This document shows positions 25,893 through 34,585 of a stretch of DNA of 64,000 bases, in pieces. How positions within the stretch are numbered: position 1 is the first letter of the stretch; each line of letters begins with the position of its first letter. Under the pieces are notes generated by a model, which was not told where the DNA came from, made no database searches, and was given only the letters and a program-made list of their open reading frames with translations. Source of the DNA: UBA5078 sp964538025 (lineage in GTDB: Bacteria > Pseudomonadota > Gammaproteobacteria > Pseudomonadales > Pseudohongiellaceae). Location: positions 49,653 through 113,652 of the forward strand of contig CAZICZ010000010.1 of NCBI GenBank assembly GCA_964538025.1, read 5' to 3'. The position numbers were made by a program, and so were the translations under genes.

Positions 25893-25923
25893 TTGACACG
25901 TTCACCGCCTCATGTGTCACACT
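25893..25923 (+). promoter_or_regulatory. Candidate promoter/operator of the GntR-ABC operon
   Basis: TTGACA (25893-25898) is a consensus -35 box. TGACAC (25894-25899) and GTGTCA (25914-25919) form an inverted repeat whose halves are 20 bp apart, about two helix turns, overlapping the -35. That fits autoregulation by the GntR protein. The -10 box is poorly defined (CACACT around 25918-25923). Confidence 0.45.
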
Positions 25924-25929
25924 ACACGT

Positions 25930-26334
25930 ATGGCACCCTTTCAGATATCCCTCATCCCCGGCCACTCCATCTTTGATCAGGTGGTGTTCGCGGCCATCAA
26001 GGCCATCCTTGGCGGTGCCCTGAAACCCGGCGAGCCCTTCCCCTCGGTGCGCACCTTGGCGAATGACCTGAAGATCCACCCCAATACCGCGCACAAGGTC
26101 GTGCAGCACATGATTCAGGAGCGCTGGCTCATCGCCAGTCCCGGCAAGGGCACCGTCGTGGCGACGCCCCCCAAGGCGCGCAGCGGAGACCGGCAGCACC
26201 TGTTAAGCCATGAGGTAGAACAGCTGGTCGTGGAGGCCCGCCGCGTCGGTGCCACGCTGGAGGAGGTCAATGCGTCCGTGCGCCAGCACTGGCATAGTCT
26301 CGACCGGTTGAGGGATGTCTCCAATGATCATTGA
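25930..26334 (+). CDS. GntR regulator, YtrA subfamily
   Basis: The protein has about 134 residues: a winged helix at residues 10-80 with SIFDQVVFAAIKAILGGALKPGEPFPSVRTLA and the NTAHKVVQHM recognition helix, then a short helical tail with no effector domain. This is the YtrA type, which is usually autoregulatory and sits ahead of ABC transporters. ATG 25930 is chosen because it gives the usual N-terminus; ATG 25912 would add six residues. Neither has a clear Shine-Dalgarno site. The ABC ATPase begins 11 bp before its stop. Confidence 0.85.
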   Translation: MAPFQISLIPGHSIFDQVVFAAIKAILGGALKPGEPFPSVRTLANDLKIHPNTAHKVVQHMIQERWLIASPGKGTVVATPPKARSGDRQHLLSHEVEQLVVEARRVGATLEEVNASVRQHWHSLDRLRDVSNDH

Positions 26335-27229
26335 GACCCAGTCCCTGTGCAAACGCTATGGCCGGCATCAGGTGCTTGACCGCCTCGACCTGCAGGTCCC
26401 CGAAGGTGCCGCGTTTGCCCTGCTGGGCAGCAACGGGGCGGGCAAAAGCACCCTGATGCGCACCCTGGTCAACATCCAGAAGGCGGACAGCGGCACGGCA
26501 CGGGTGCTGGGCAAGGACTCCCGCACACTGTCCCCGCAGGATTTCGCCCGCATTGGCTACGTCAGCGAGAGCCAGACCCTGCCCGAACGGCTGCGCGTGT
26601 GCGATTACTTCGCCTATCTGCGGGCGCTCTACCCGGGCTGGGACCGGGCGCTGGAGGTTCGTCTGTGCCGAGAATTCGACCTGCCGCCCGAACGCGCGTT
26701 GAGCAAGCTGTCTCACGGCATGCGCATGAAAACGGTGCTGGTGGCCGGGCTGGCCTTTCGCCCCGCGTTGCTGCTGCTGGATGAGCCGCTCAGCGGCATG
26801 GACACACTGACACGCGACGAGGTGATTGCGGGCCTGCTGGACCAGGCGCTGGAGACGACCTTGGTGATCTCCTCCCATGAGCTGGCGGAGATTGAATCCT
26901 TTTGCACCCACATCGCCTTCATGCACAAGGGGCGGCTGATCCTGCAGGAATCCATTGAGGCCCTGCAGGCGCGATTCCGGCATGTGCAGGTGATCCTGTC
27001 GGCCCAGAAGGGGCTGCCCTCGCCCTGGCCCGACGCCTGGCTCGCCCCCGCGGTGTCCGGCCATGTGCTGCAGTTCATCGACACCGGCTATCGCGACGAC
27101 GCGCTGCTCTATGCGCAGCTGGTACGGCACTTCGGGGCAGTCCAGATCGAAAGCACGCCGATGGCTCTGCGCGAGATCAGCAACGTGCTGATCCGGCATT
27201 TGCGCGGCAGCACCGCGGGAGAAGAATGA
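26324..27229 (+). CDS. ABC transporter ATP-binding protein
   Basis: The ATPase has 301 residues with Walker A GSNGAGKST (about residue 38), the Q-loop region GYVSESQTLPE, the signature LSHGMRMK, Walker B LLLLDEPLSGMD and the switch His in SSHELAE. It belongs to the group that pairs with YtrA-type regulators and drug or lipid export permeases. ATG 26324 has GAGGG nine bases upstream. It overlaps the GntR gene by 11 bp and the permease gene by 4 bp, so the three genes are one operon. Confidence 0.92.
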   Translation: MIIETQSLCKRYGRHQVLDRLDLQVPEGAAFALLGSNGAGKSTLMRTLVNIQKADSGTARVLGKDSRTLSPQDFARIGYVSESQTLPERLRVCDYFAYLRALYPGWDRALEVRLCREFDLPPERALSKLSHGMRMKTVLVAGLAFRPALLLLDEPLSGMDTLTRDEVIAGLLDQALETTLVISSHELAEIESFCTHIAFMHKGRLILQESIEALQARFRHVQVILSAQKGLPSPWPDAWLAPAVSGHVLQFIDTGYRDDALLYAQLVRHFGAVQIESTPMALREISNVLIRHLRGSTAGEE

Positions 27230-29817
27230 TGCGACGCGCAACGGTGCAGGCGGTCCTCGTGAAGGACCTGCGTAGCCTGTGGCCCCTGGTGGTGCTGACA
27301 GTGCTGCTGTTCTGCCTCGAACCGGTGCTGGACGAGCTCGAGGTCGCTGCCAGTGCCGACTTCTGGCAGCTGGTAAAGACTAACTTCGGATGGCTCAGCA
27401 CGGGTGTCGGCGTTCTGTTGATGCTGAGTGTGTTGCAGCAGGACCCGGCCGACAGCCTGAGCCATGACTGGCTGACCCGTCCGATCACACGGACCGAATG
27501 GCTGCTGGCCAAGGGCGGGTTTCTGCTGCTGACGGTCTTCCTGCCCATGGGGCTCGCGCGGCTGCTCGTCGGTCTGGTCAACGGTTTTCCGCCGGGATTC
27601 GCCCTCGCCCATGCCGTTGCGATTGACACGCTTCCCGCCCTGCTGGCCCTGCCGATCCTGATGGCCATCGGCCTGCTGGTCGCCACGCTGCGCAAAGCGA
27701 TCATGGTGGTGGTGGGCGTCCTGATGGTCTGCATCCTGCCGGCATGGAATGTGACACAGCCGCTGTTCTCCCTGCTGGGCATCTCCCTGTCCGAAGATCT
27801 CGACGGCCTGATGTGGGTGCAGTCATTGCCGGTGATGGCCTTCGGGCTGCTGGGCACGGCCGGGGTGTTCGGCTTTCTCACCTGCCGGCGAGAGGCACGG
27901 CTGGCCAGCGCCTCTCTGGTCCTGGCCTTGATTGGGGTCTTCCTCTCGCTGTTTCCGCCCCGTGCAGTGCTTACCTGGAACAACGCGCTGGCTCTGCACC
28001 GGGCGATGCTTTCCTCGGGGGATGCGGCCACAGAGAATGCCGTGCAGTTCGACAGGGCGCTCGCCTGTTTCCCTGCCACCCCGGTCGATGGCCGCGCAGG
28101 GCGGGAGGAGGACACGGCCCTGCTGAGACAGGCAGACTGGACGGAACAGGCGCTGGCCGAGGCCGGGCCGGGGGCGCTGAGCATTACCACGGCCTTGCGC
28201 GCCCGCCCCATCGCCGTGGAATGGGCCACTCCCGTGCCGGGGGGACGTGAACGCAGCGTTCCCTGGCTGTTGCATCGTGTGCACGTGACCGCACGGCTGG
28301 AAGCCGATTCCCTGCCCGCCCCCCTGCCTCTGCTTCGTTCCGGAACGGCGCTGAACCGCTATGCGCGGATCTCGCCATCACAGACGGATTACTGGCTGCT
28401 GCCCGCGGATACCCAAAGGCTACTCGGGCAGGACCCGAGCGCCCGGTTGGTGATGGGGCTCGATGTGGGCGTTCTCGCCCCGACCAGCCATGCCTTGCCG
28501 GTGGATGGCGCCCGGCACGCGCTGGCGGGCATCGGCCTGTGCCGCGCCCGCCCCCAGCGTCAAACCAACAGCATCGAGGTGGAGTGCCACAGCGTCGGCC
28601 CGCAGCCGGCACTGGTGTCGGCGTCTCTGGCCGGGCTGCCCGACACCCGGGTGGACTCACGCTTGACGCCGCGTTATACGCCGGGGTGGCTGGAGGCTCT
28701 GGGCCGCCACCATTTCACCTTGACCCTGACGGACGCGGCGCTCGTGCCCAGCCCCGTGGTGCAGGTGATGGCCTATGATTTCCGCGGACTGGTGCATCAG
28801 GAAATCACCAACGACGGGGTGCTCGGCGGCCCCCTTTCGGAGTGCCCTCTGCCCGGCACGGACGGCGAGCCCCCGGTTGAGCGCTCCCGCTGGGCCGACC
28901 GCTCCCCCCATCAGGCGGCCTCTGTCGCCGTTGACGAGGGCGTGCGCCTGGAAGTGCTGGACTGGCGCACCCCGGCCGATGTCGACAAACCGGTGCTCCT
29001 GCTGTTGCCGGGCATGGGGGCCAGCGCGCATTCCTTTGACGAACTGGCACCGCAGCTGGCGCAGGACTATGGCGTGGTGGCCATGACGCGCCGCGGTGTC
29101 GGCGCCTCCAGCAAGCCGGCACAGGGCTATGACATTGCCCGCCTCGCGCAGGACGTTCTGCAGATTGTGGAGACCCTCGAACTGGACAACCCGGTGCTGG
29201 TCGGCCACTCGCTCGGCGGCGAGGAATTGAGTTATCTGGGCGCCCATGCGCCGCAAAAATTCGCAGGCCTGATCTATCTCGATGCCGCCTATGATCGCAG
29301 CCAGCCGCAAAAGGAAATCCGGGCCCTGCAAGCCAAACTGCCCCCGACACCGCCCCCGCGACGAGAAGAATTCCGCTCCTACGAAAGCGCGCAGGGCTAT
29401 GGCGCCCGCATCGGCGTGGCACGGATGATTCCGGAAGGGGAGATTCTGGCGAGCTATGATTTTGCCACCGGCGCGAACCTGCACGTCTCGTCGCGACTGG
29501 ACGCCATTGAAATGGGGTTGCAGGCGCAGGACTATGCCGCGATTGCCCTGCCCGCGCTGGCCATTTATGCCGTGCCGAGCGGCCCGCAGTCCCTGATGAA
29601 ACCGTGGTACGACGCGCAAGACCCGGCATTGAGGGCCACGGTCACCGCCTTGTTCGAGGCCAGCCGCGCGCATCAGGACATGCAGATCGCGCGCTTCGAG
29701 CAGGGCATGCGTCGAGGCAGCGTGCTGCGCCTGCAGGACGCCGACCATTGGGTGTTTGTCTCCCACGGGCAGGAGGTGCTGGAGGCGATCAGGCAGTTCA
29801 TGGCTGGCCGTCACTAA
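27226..29817 (+). CDS. ABC permease fused to an alpha/beta hydrolase
   Basis: The 863-residue product has three parts. Residues about 18-245 hold six or more hydrophobic segments like an ABC export permease. Residues about 260-560 form a soluble region I do not recognise. Residues about 573-863 are an alpha/beta hydrolase with LLLLPGMGASAHSFDEL (oxyanion region), the nucleophile elbow GHSLGG (Ser near 662) and a late DADHW with the likely catalytic His. The frame is open throughout, with no stop or frameshift. The ATGA overlap with the ATPase gene marks it as its partner. Which side of the membrane the hydrolase faces depends on the number of segments and is not settled. It could process the transported substrate. 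Confidence 0.8.
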   Translation: MMRRATVQAVLVKDLRSLWPLVVLTVLLFCLEPVLDELEVAASADFWQLVKTNFGWLSTGVGVLLMLSVLQQDPADSLSHDWLTRPITRTEWLLAKGGFLLLTVFLPMGLARLLVGLVNGFPPGFALAHAVAIDTLPALLALPILMAIGLLVATLRKAIMVVVGVLMVCILPAWNVTQPLFSLLGISLSEDLDGLMWVQSLPVMAFGLLGTAGVFGFLTCRREARLASASLVLALIGVFLSLFPPRAVLTWNNALALHRAMLSSGDAATENAVQFDRALACFPATPVDGRAGREEDTALLRQADWTEQALAEAGPGALSITTALRARPIAVEWATPVPGGRERSVPWLLHRVHVTARLEADSLPAPLPLLRSGTALNRYARISPSQTDYWLLPADTQRLLGQDPSARLVMGLDVGVLAPTSHALPVDGARHALAGIGLCRARPQRQTNSIEVECHSVGPQPALVSASLAGLPDTRVDSRLTPRYTPGWLEALGRHHFTLTLTDAALVPSPVVQVMAYDFRGLVHQEITNDGVLGGPLSECPLPGTDGEPPVERSRWADRSPHQAASVAVDEGVRLEVLDWRTPADVDKPVLLLLPGMGASAHSFDELAPQLAQDYGVVAMTRRGVGASSKPAQGYDIARLAQDVLQIVETLELDNPVLVGHSLGGEELSYLGAHAPQKFAGLIYLDAAYDRSQPQKEIRALQAKLPPTPPPRREEFRSYESAQGYGARIGVARMIPEGEILASYDFATGANLHVSSRLDAIEMGLQAQDYAAIALPALAIYAVPSGPQSLMKPWYDAQDPALRATVTALFEASRAHQDMQIARFEQGMRRGSVLRLQDADHWVFVSHGQEVLEAIRQFMAGRH

Positions 29818-29994
29818 GGCGCTTTCTGCTGCCGCTTTGCTGCTGCTCCTTTGCTGACAAATCGCAAATGAAACGTTCAAAAAGCCCGTGGACGCGTTTG
29901 CCGGTAGTGCTAGACTCTGAAGCACTCTCAGGCCCTCTTTTGCTCGCTTCCCCGCGATCAAAGCGCCTGAGCAGCGCCAACGGAGTACCGATCC

Positions 29995-31410
29995 ATGCGG
30001 CACCGCGCTTCCCCTCTCAGCATCGTTCTCGTGTTCGTCCTGCTGCCACTCCTGCTGTTCATCGCCTCCCGCGCCCATGCCACGGACGTCGGCCTCACCG
30101 GGCCGTGGGGCGCACAGATCACTGCCGGCACCAGCGTGCTCAGCGTCGGCAAGGTCAGCAATTACGCCACCGGCGGCACCTCCGGGTCCCTGCGGCTGGA
30201 ACTGTGGGCGTTTGACACACCGTATGCGGGGGGAGCCCAGCAGGGCTACCACCTGGCCGACTATCAGATGCCCGCGCTTGCCGCGCGCAGCGAATATGCG
30301 AACGTGGTCAGCCCCAGCGTCACGACGACCCGCCCGGCCGCGGGCACCTGGTATATGGCCCTGCTGCTGACCGAGTACAACGGCAGCACCTGGATCATGC
30401 GCGCGTATCTGCTGGCCAGCAGCGGCCAATCCTATGTCTGCACTGCCAGCGCCTGCAGCACGGTGGTGGCCCCTACCTCCGTGAGCCTGGGCACCAACCG
30501 CTCGCACTTCACCTTGGGACAGTCGGACACCATGAGCCTTTCCGCGCGTATCGATGCGAGCGCCCTGGCCGGCACCCTGACGGACATCCTCATCAGCGTC
30601 AGTGCGGGAAGCCAGACCTATTACCTCGATCCGCTGCTGCAATGGAGCGCGACCGAGGTGGCGGCCGTGACACGCTTTCCCTTGAGCGATGTGATCGCAC
30701 CCGACTTTTACAGCATCCCGGCGCAGCTCCTGCCCGCCGGGACCTACCGTTTCCATATCGGGCTGGCCGCCTCGGAGACGCCCGCCACCGCCCTGCGCGC
30801 CTATATCGCCGAGAGCAGCACACAGGTGGTGTACGACCAGTTCCCCACGATCACCTTTCCGCCGGTGGGCCCGTTGACGGCCACGGTTGGCGAACCCTTC
30901 GTCTTCAGCTTCGCAGGACTTCCGCGCACCGAGCCGCCCTCACAGGCATCGCTGAGCTACCACTTCCAGCTGGGCACTTTTGGCGGATTTCCGCCCGCGG
31001 GCCTCATACTCGCGCCCAACGGGACACTCAGCGGTACCCCCAAAGTGGCCAGGGACGCCGAATTTGCCGTCTGTGCCGTGGATGAATCGGGAAGCTTCGG
31101 GGGCAGCGCGCGCAGTGCCTGCCGTCAGGTCCGCATCACCGTCAGCCCGGCCGCCACGACACCGCCACCCACCAGCACCAGCAGCCTGTTTGCCAATTGG
31201 ACCTGCAATGGGTCCAGCGCCTGCGCCAGCATCATGGGCGCGGCACAGGGCAGCACCGGGCTGTTCTGCTCGGTGCAGGATTGCAATGCCTGGGGGCAGA
31301 AGACGATTCCCGGGGGATATGCCTGCGCGACCACGGCGTCGGTCAGCAACCCGCGCATCGCCCAGACTTATGCCAATGGGCGCTGTGCCGTGAACGGGGT
31401 GGATTTCTGA
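29995..31410 (+). CDS. Secreted Ig-like-domain protein of unknown function
   Basis: A 471-residue protein with a signal peptide (hydrophobic stretch to about residue 28, RAHA cleavage-like site). The first 290 residues are beta-rich with Ser/Thr/Gly repeats, unrecognised. A putative Ig/cadherin-like module follows at about 295-385 (GPLTATVGEPFVFSF, then PPAGLILAPNGTLSGTP), then a Pro/Thr linker and a Cys-rich C-terminal part (about 400-471) with six or so cysteines that may form disulphides. GGAG precedes ATG 29995. It is a single gene, convergent with the DUF4159 gene, 10 bp away. Confidence 0.75.
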   Translation: MRHRASPLSIVLVFVLLPLLLFIASRAHATDVGLTGPWGAQITAGTSVLSVGKVSNYATGGTSGSLRLELWAFDTPYAGGAQQGYHLADYQMPALAARSEYANVVSPSVTTTRPAAGTWYMALLLTEYNGSTWIMRAYLLASSGQSYVCTASACSTVVAPTSVSLGTNRSHFTLGQSDTMSLSARIDASALAGTLTDILISVSAGSQTYYLDPLLQWSATEVAAVTRFPLSDVIAPDFYSIPAQLLPAGTYRFHIGLAASETPATALRAYIAESSTQVVYDQFPTITFPPVGPLTATVGEPFVFSFAGLPRTEPPSQASLSYHFQLGTFGGFPPAGLILAPNGTLSGTPKVARDAEFAVCAVDESGSFGGSARSACRQVRITVSPAATTPPPTSTSSLFANWTCNGSSACASIMGAAQGSTGLFCSVQDCNAWGQKTIPGGYACATTASVSNPRIAQTYANGRCAVNGVDF

Positions 31411-31420
31411 GCGCGTCGGC

Positions 31421-32197
31421 TCAGTGGGTCATGGCATAGATCAGGTAGTTGATGCCAAGCTGGTAGGCGGAGTTGGCGTATCGGGTGGGGTAATAGGGGT
31501 GATAGGTGTGCTCCCAGCCATCGCCCATGTCGGAATTCCAGTTGATCAGCACCATCACCCGGCCATTGTCATCCAGAATGGCATGATTGCTGGCGACATC
31601 GATGTCTTGCTCTCCTCGCGTGTCATCGCGGCTCAGGGCAGGAATCATTTTCGGGCCGTCGAGATCGTAATAGGTGTGAAAAATCTCGTGATCGGGCTTG
31701 AGCTCGATGATTTCCCGCTCGGGAAACACCTGTGAAAACGAGCCCACAAAGGCATTCCACTGCCGCGTTCCCCAGAAATCATCAATCAACAGGAATCCCC
31801 CGCGCAGCAGGTATTCCCGCAGGTTGTGAATCTCCAGCTCGCTGAGACTGATGCCTCCCTGCTGCCCCACCTCCAGCATGTAGAGGAAGGGATAATCGTA
31901 GATGCGTTCATCGTCGAAGCGCAGCACGATCGGGTCCTGCATGACCCGCACGTTCGTCAGGCGGGAGACACCGCGCAGAAAATTCTTGTCGGCGTCGGGA
32001 AAGTCGATGGACCAGGGCGGGCCACCGTCCCCAAAGAAACCGCCGAAGCCCCCGCGAATCCCGTAATTGTCGAACTGCACCCGGACGAAATTGAATTCCC
32101 CGCCCGGATCGTAGGCAATGTCGGTATCGCTCAGCTGCGCGTGCGCGGGCAGGGAGCCCAGGAGGCTCAACAGGACAAGGGGAAGGAAACGTCGCAT
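31421..32197 (-). CDS. Exported DUF4159 protein
   Basis: The 258-residue protein has a signal peptide ending AHAQLS. It carries the DUF4159 pattern: DIAYDPGGEFNFVRVQF, then LSELEIHNLREYLLRGGFLLIDDFWGT (shortened here), and an ending WEHTYHPYYPTRYANSAYQLG. The fold resembles a glutamine-amidotransferase-like domain, but no enzyme activity is known. It lies 42 bp after the RND gene on the same strand, so an exporter-accessory role is possible. Confidence 0.85.
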   Translation of the reverse strand: MRRFLPLVLLSLLGSLPAHAQLSDTDIAYDPGGEFNFVRVQFDNYGIRGGFGGFFGDGGPPWSIDFPDADKNFLRGVSRLTNVRVMQDPIVLRFDDERIYDYPFLYMLEVGQQGGISLSELEIHNLREYLLRGGFLLIDDFWGTRQWNAFVGSFSQVFPEREIIELKPDHEIFHTYYDLDGPKMIPALSRDDTRGEQDIDVASNHAILDDNGRVMVLINWNSDMGDGWEHTYHPYYPTRYANSAYQLGINYLIYAMTH

Positions 32198-32239
32198 ACA
32201 GGTTCCGCAGGGTCGGATGAAGGGCCTATTAAACTCTAA

Positions 32240-34555
32240 CTACGCCCGCGCACTCAACCTCATTACCCGATGATCGAAGCGAAGCAGAATCGCGGGGAAA
32301 TAACTGAGATCGAGCAGCAGCGCGACGACCACGATGGGCACCAGCAGCGTCGCGGCCTGCTGAAAATACAGCGTGCTGGCGGCGATCAGCACACAGGTGC
32401 CCACGGCCAGCACCGCCGTGGTAATCAGCAGCGCCGGACCGGCTCGCGTCAGCGCCCGCGCGACGGCCGCGTCCGGTGCCAGCCCCTCTTCGCGCCCACT
32501 CTGGTAGGTGCTCAACACATGCACGGTGTCATCGACCACCAGACCGATACTGATGCTGAACAGCATCATGACAAAGGGGTCAATTCGCCCTACCAACAAC
32601 CCCCACACGCCAAACACCAGCACCGCGGGCAGAAGATTCGGCAGCATGCTCAGCAAGCCGTAGGTGAGACTGCGCATACCGATAACGAGAGTCAGTGTGA
32701 TCAGGAGCAGACTGGCACCATAGCCCTGCAGCAGCTCCAGCGTCACCGCCTCGTCCATGCGGGCGAACAGCAGGGTATTGCTGCCGTGCAAAAGACGGGC
32801 ATCGGGAAACTCGGCCGCGAACAAAGTATTGATCTGCTCGCTGATATCGAGCAACCCCTGATTGTTGCGCGTGTTGGTAAACACGTAAAAATTCATCAAG
32901 GTGAAGTCGTCATTGGCAAACGTGTCGAGACTGAAATCGCTGACTTGTGCCACCGTATAATTGAACAAAGCGTCTTCAATGAGCGCATCCGTCGCCGGAA
33001 TCGCGAACGCGTCCGGGGCGTTGTCGTTGACAATCTGGTTCACGGTTTTGATGACCTCCACCAGGCTTGCGACATTGGTGACGTTCGGCACCGCGCGCAC
33101 CTGCGCCGAAAACGCATCGAGTCGCTGCAGAAATGCCGGCGTTATCAGACCGAAGGGGGACGTCACCTCTATGCCATAGCGCAGCTGCGTGCCCTGCGCC
33201 ATGCGGGCGCTGACCTCGGTGTAGTAATCGTGCAGCGGTGAGTCATCGCTGATAAACGCCGAGCGGTCAAAATCGGTGGTATTGCGAAAGCTCAGCCCGA
33301 AGCACACCGCCCCCAGTACGGTCACGCTCCACAGCACCGCGCGCCCGTGGCGGTGCACCAGCGCCTGACATCCCGTGAGGGTGGCGGTGATGATCGGCAC
33401 GCTGCCGCTGGCCTGCCAACGCGCGACCCGGGTGACGGGCAGCATCAGCACCAGCGCGGGCAGCAGGGCGAGCGTGAGCCAGTAGGCAAAGCCGACCCCG
33501 ATCGCCACCACGGTGCCAAAGGAGGAAATCGCGGGCGAGGAGGCGAGGTTCAGGCTGGCAAAGCCGGTCACGGTGGTGAGGGTGGCCAGGGTGATCGGGC
33601 GCAGGTTCAGGCGCAGGCTGCTGCGCATGGCCGCCACGGGCGACTCCCCTGCCTGCAGGTGCTGCCGGAACAGGGAAATGATGTGCACGCTGTCCGCCAC
33701 GGCGATCGTGACCACCACCAGCGGTGCCATGACGGAAATGGTATTGAAGGACCATCCCGCCCTCGCCAGAGCGCCGACCGTCATCACGACGGTCATCAGC
33801 GCCACCCCCAGAATGGAGGCGCCGAGCAGCACGGAGCGGAAGCTGTAGCAGATCACCGCCGTGCACAGCAGCAGCACGAGGGGCAGCAGGTATTGCAGGT
33901 CATTGAGCATGGCATCGCGATTGGACTGCTCGTAGTGCGCCTCACTGCTCACGTGAATCGTGACCGTGGGATAACGCGCGCGCAGACTGTCGCGCAGCGC
34001 ATTGACCTGGCTCACCAGCGTCGCGCCCTCCCCCGTTTCCAGTGAGTTCACCCGCAGGCGAATTCCAGCCAGCGCAAGATCCCCGGCAGGGGAGACATAC
34101 GCGGCCAGAAAGGGATCGTCCATGACCCGCTCCCGCGCCTGCGCCAGCATCTGCTCGTTGAAGGGGGTGTCCGCCGTCAGCGCCCGCGGAAACAGCACCT
34201 GATCGCCGTAGGGCGACTGCCAGGCCAGCAGGGAATTCATCGAAAGCGCGCGGGGTATCTGCCGGAACTCGCGGTTCAGGTCGGCCAGCGCCAACAGGGT
34301 GTCACGCTCGAATACCGTGCCGCTGGCGGGCAGGAAGGCAAAGCTGATTTCCACAGGCGTGGGAAAAGCTTCCGACATGCGGTCGCGTTCGGCCAGATAG
34401 GGATCACTGCGGGTCAGCAACACCCCAAGGGAGGTATCGAACGCTGTGCGGGGAATGCCAGCCGCCAGCCCGAGTGTCAGCAAAAGGCACAGCGTGAACA
34501 GCACGCCGCGCCTGCCTACCAGACACTCCACCAGAGAATTGTTCACCGTGCGCAC
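32240..34555 (-). CDS. RND-superfamily exporter (MMPL-like)
   Basis: The 771-residue protein has two repeats of one N-terminal membrane segment, a large periplasmic domain and a five-to-six segment bundle. The first bundle includes VVVTIAVADSVHIISLF and the second VMMLFSISIGLVVDDTVHVLS, the SD/DD positions where RND proton-relay residues sit. Members of this group export lipids or hydrophobic compounds. A GTG start at 34555 is used; AGGAGG lies 11 bases upstream. It follows the EmrB-type gene by 30 bp. Substrate unknown. Confidence 0.88.
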   Translation of the reverse strand: MRTVNNSLVECLVGRRGVLFTLCLLLTLGLAAGIPRTAFDTSLGVLLTRSDPYLAERDRMSEAFPTPVEISFAFLPASGTVFERDTLLALADLNREFRQIPRALSMNSLLAWQSPYGDQVLFPRALTADTPFNEQMLAQARERVMDDPFLAAYVSPAGDLALAGIRLRVNSLETGEGATLVSQVNALRDSLRARYPTVTIHVSSEAHYEQSNRDAMLNDLQYLLPLVLLLCTAVICYSFRSVLLGASILGVALMTVVMTVGALARAGWSFNTISVMAPLVVVTIAVADSVHIISLFRQHLQAGESPVAAMRSSLRLNLRPITLATLTTVTGFASLNLASSPAISSFGTVVAIGVGFAYWLTLALLPALVLMLPVTRVARWQASGSVPIITATLTGCQALVHRHGRAVLWSVTVLGAVCFGLSFRNTTDFDRSAFISDDSPLHDYYTEVSARMAQGTQLRYGIEVTSPFGLITPAFLQRLDAFSAQVRAVPNVTNVASLVEVIKTVNQIVNDNAPDAFAIPATDALIEDALFNYTVAQVSDFSLDTFANDDFTLMNFYVFTNTRNNQGLLDISEQINTLFAAEFPDARLLHGSNTLLFARMDEAVTLELLQGYGASLLLITLTLVIGMRSLTYGLLSMLPNLLPAVLVFGVWGLLVGRIDPFVMMLFSISIGLVVDDTVHVLSTYQSGREEGLAPDAAVARALTRAGPALLITTAVLAVGTCVLIAASTLYFQQAATLLVPIVVVALLLDLSYFPAILLRFDHRVMRLSARA

Positions 34556-34585
34556 ACGCGAGCGTGCCTCCTGCGGGATGCCCGC

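Noticed and set aside
28657..30756. A 699-codon minus-strand frame under the permease-hydrolase and Ig-like genes
   Set aside because: It lies wholly opposite genes with clear domains, has a His/Gly/Arg-rich composition typical of antisense frames in high-GC DNA, and shows no recognisable motif.
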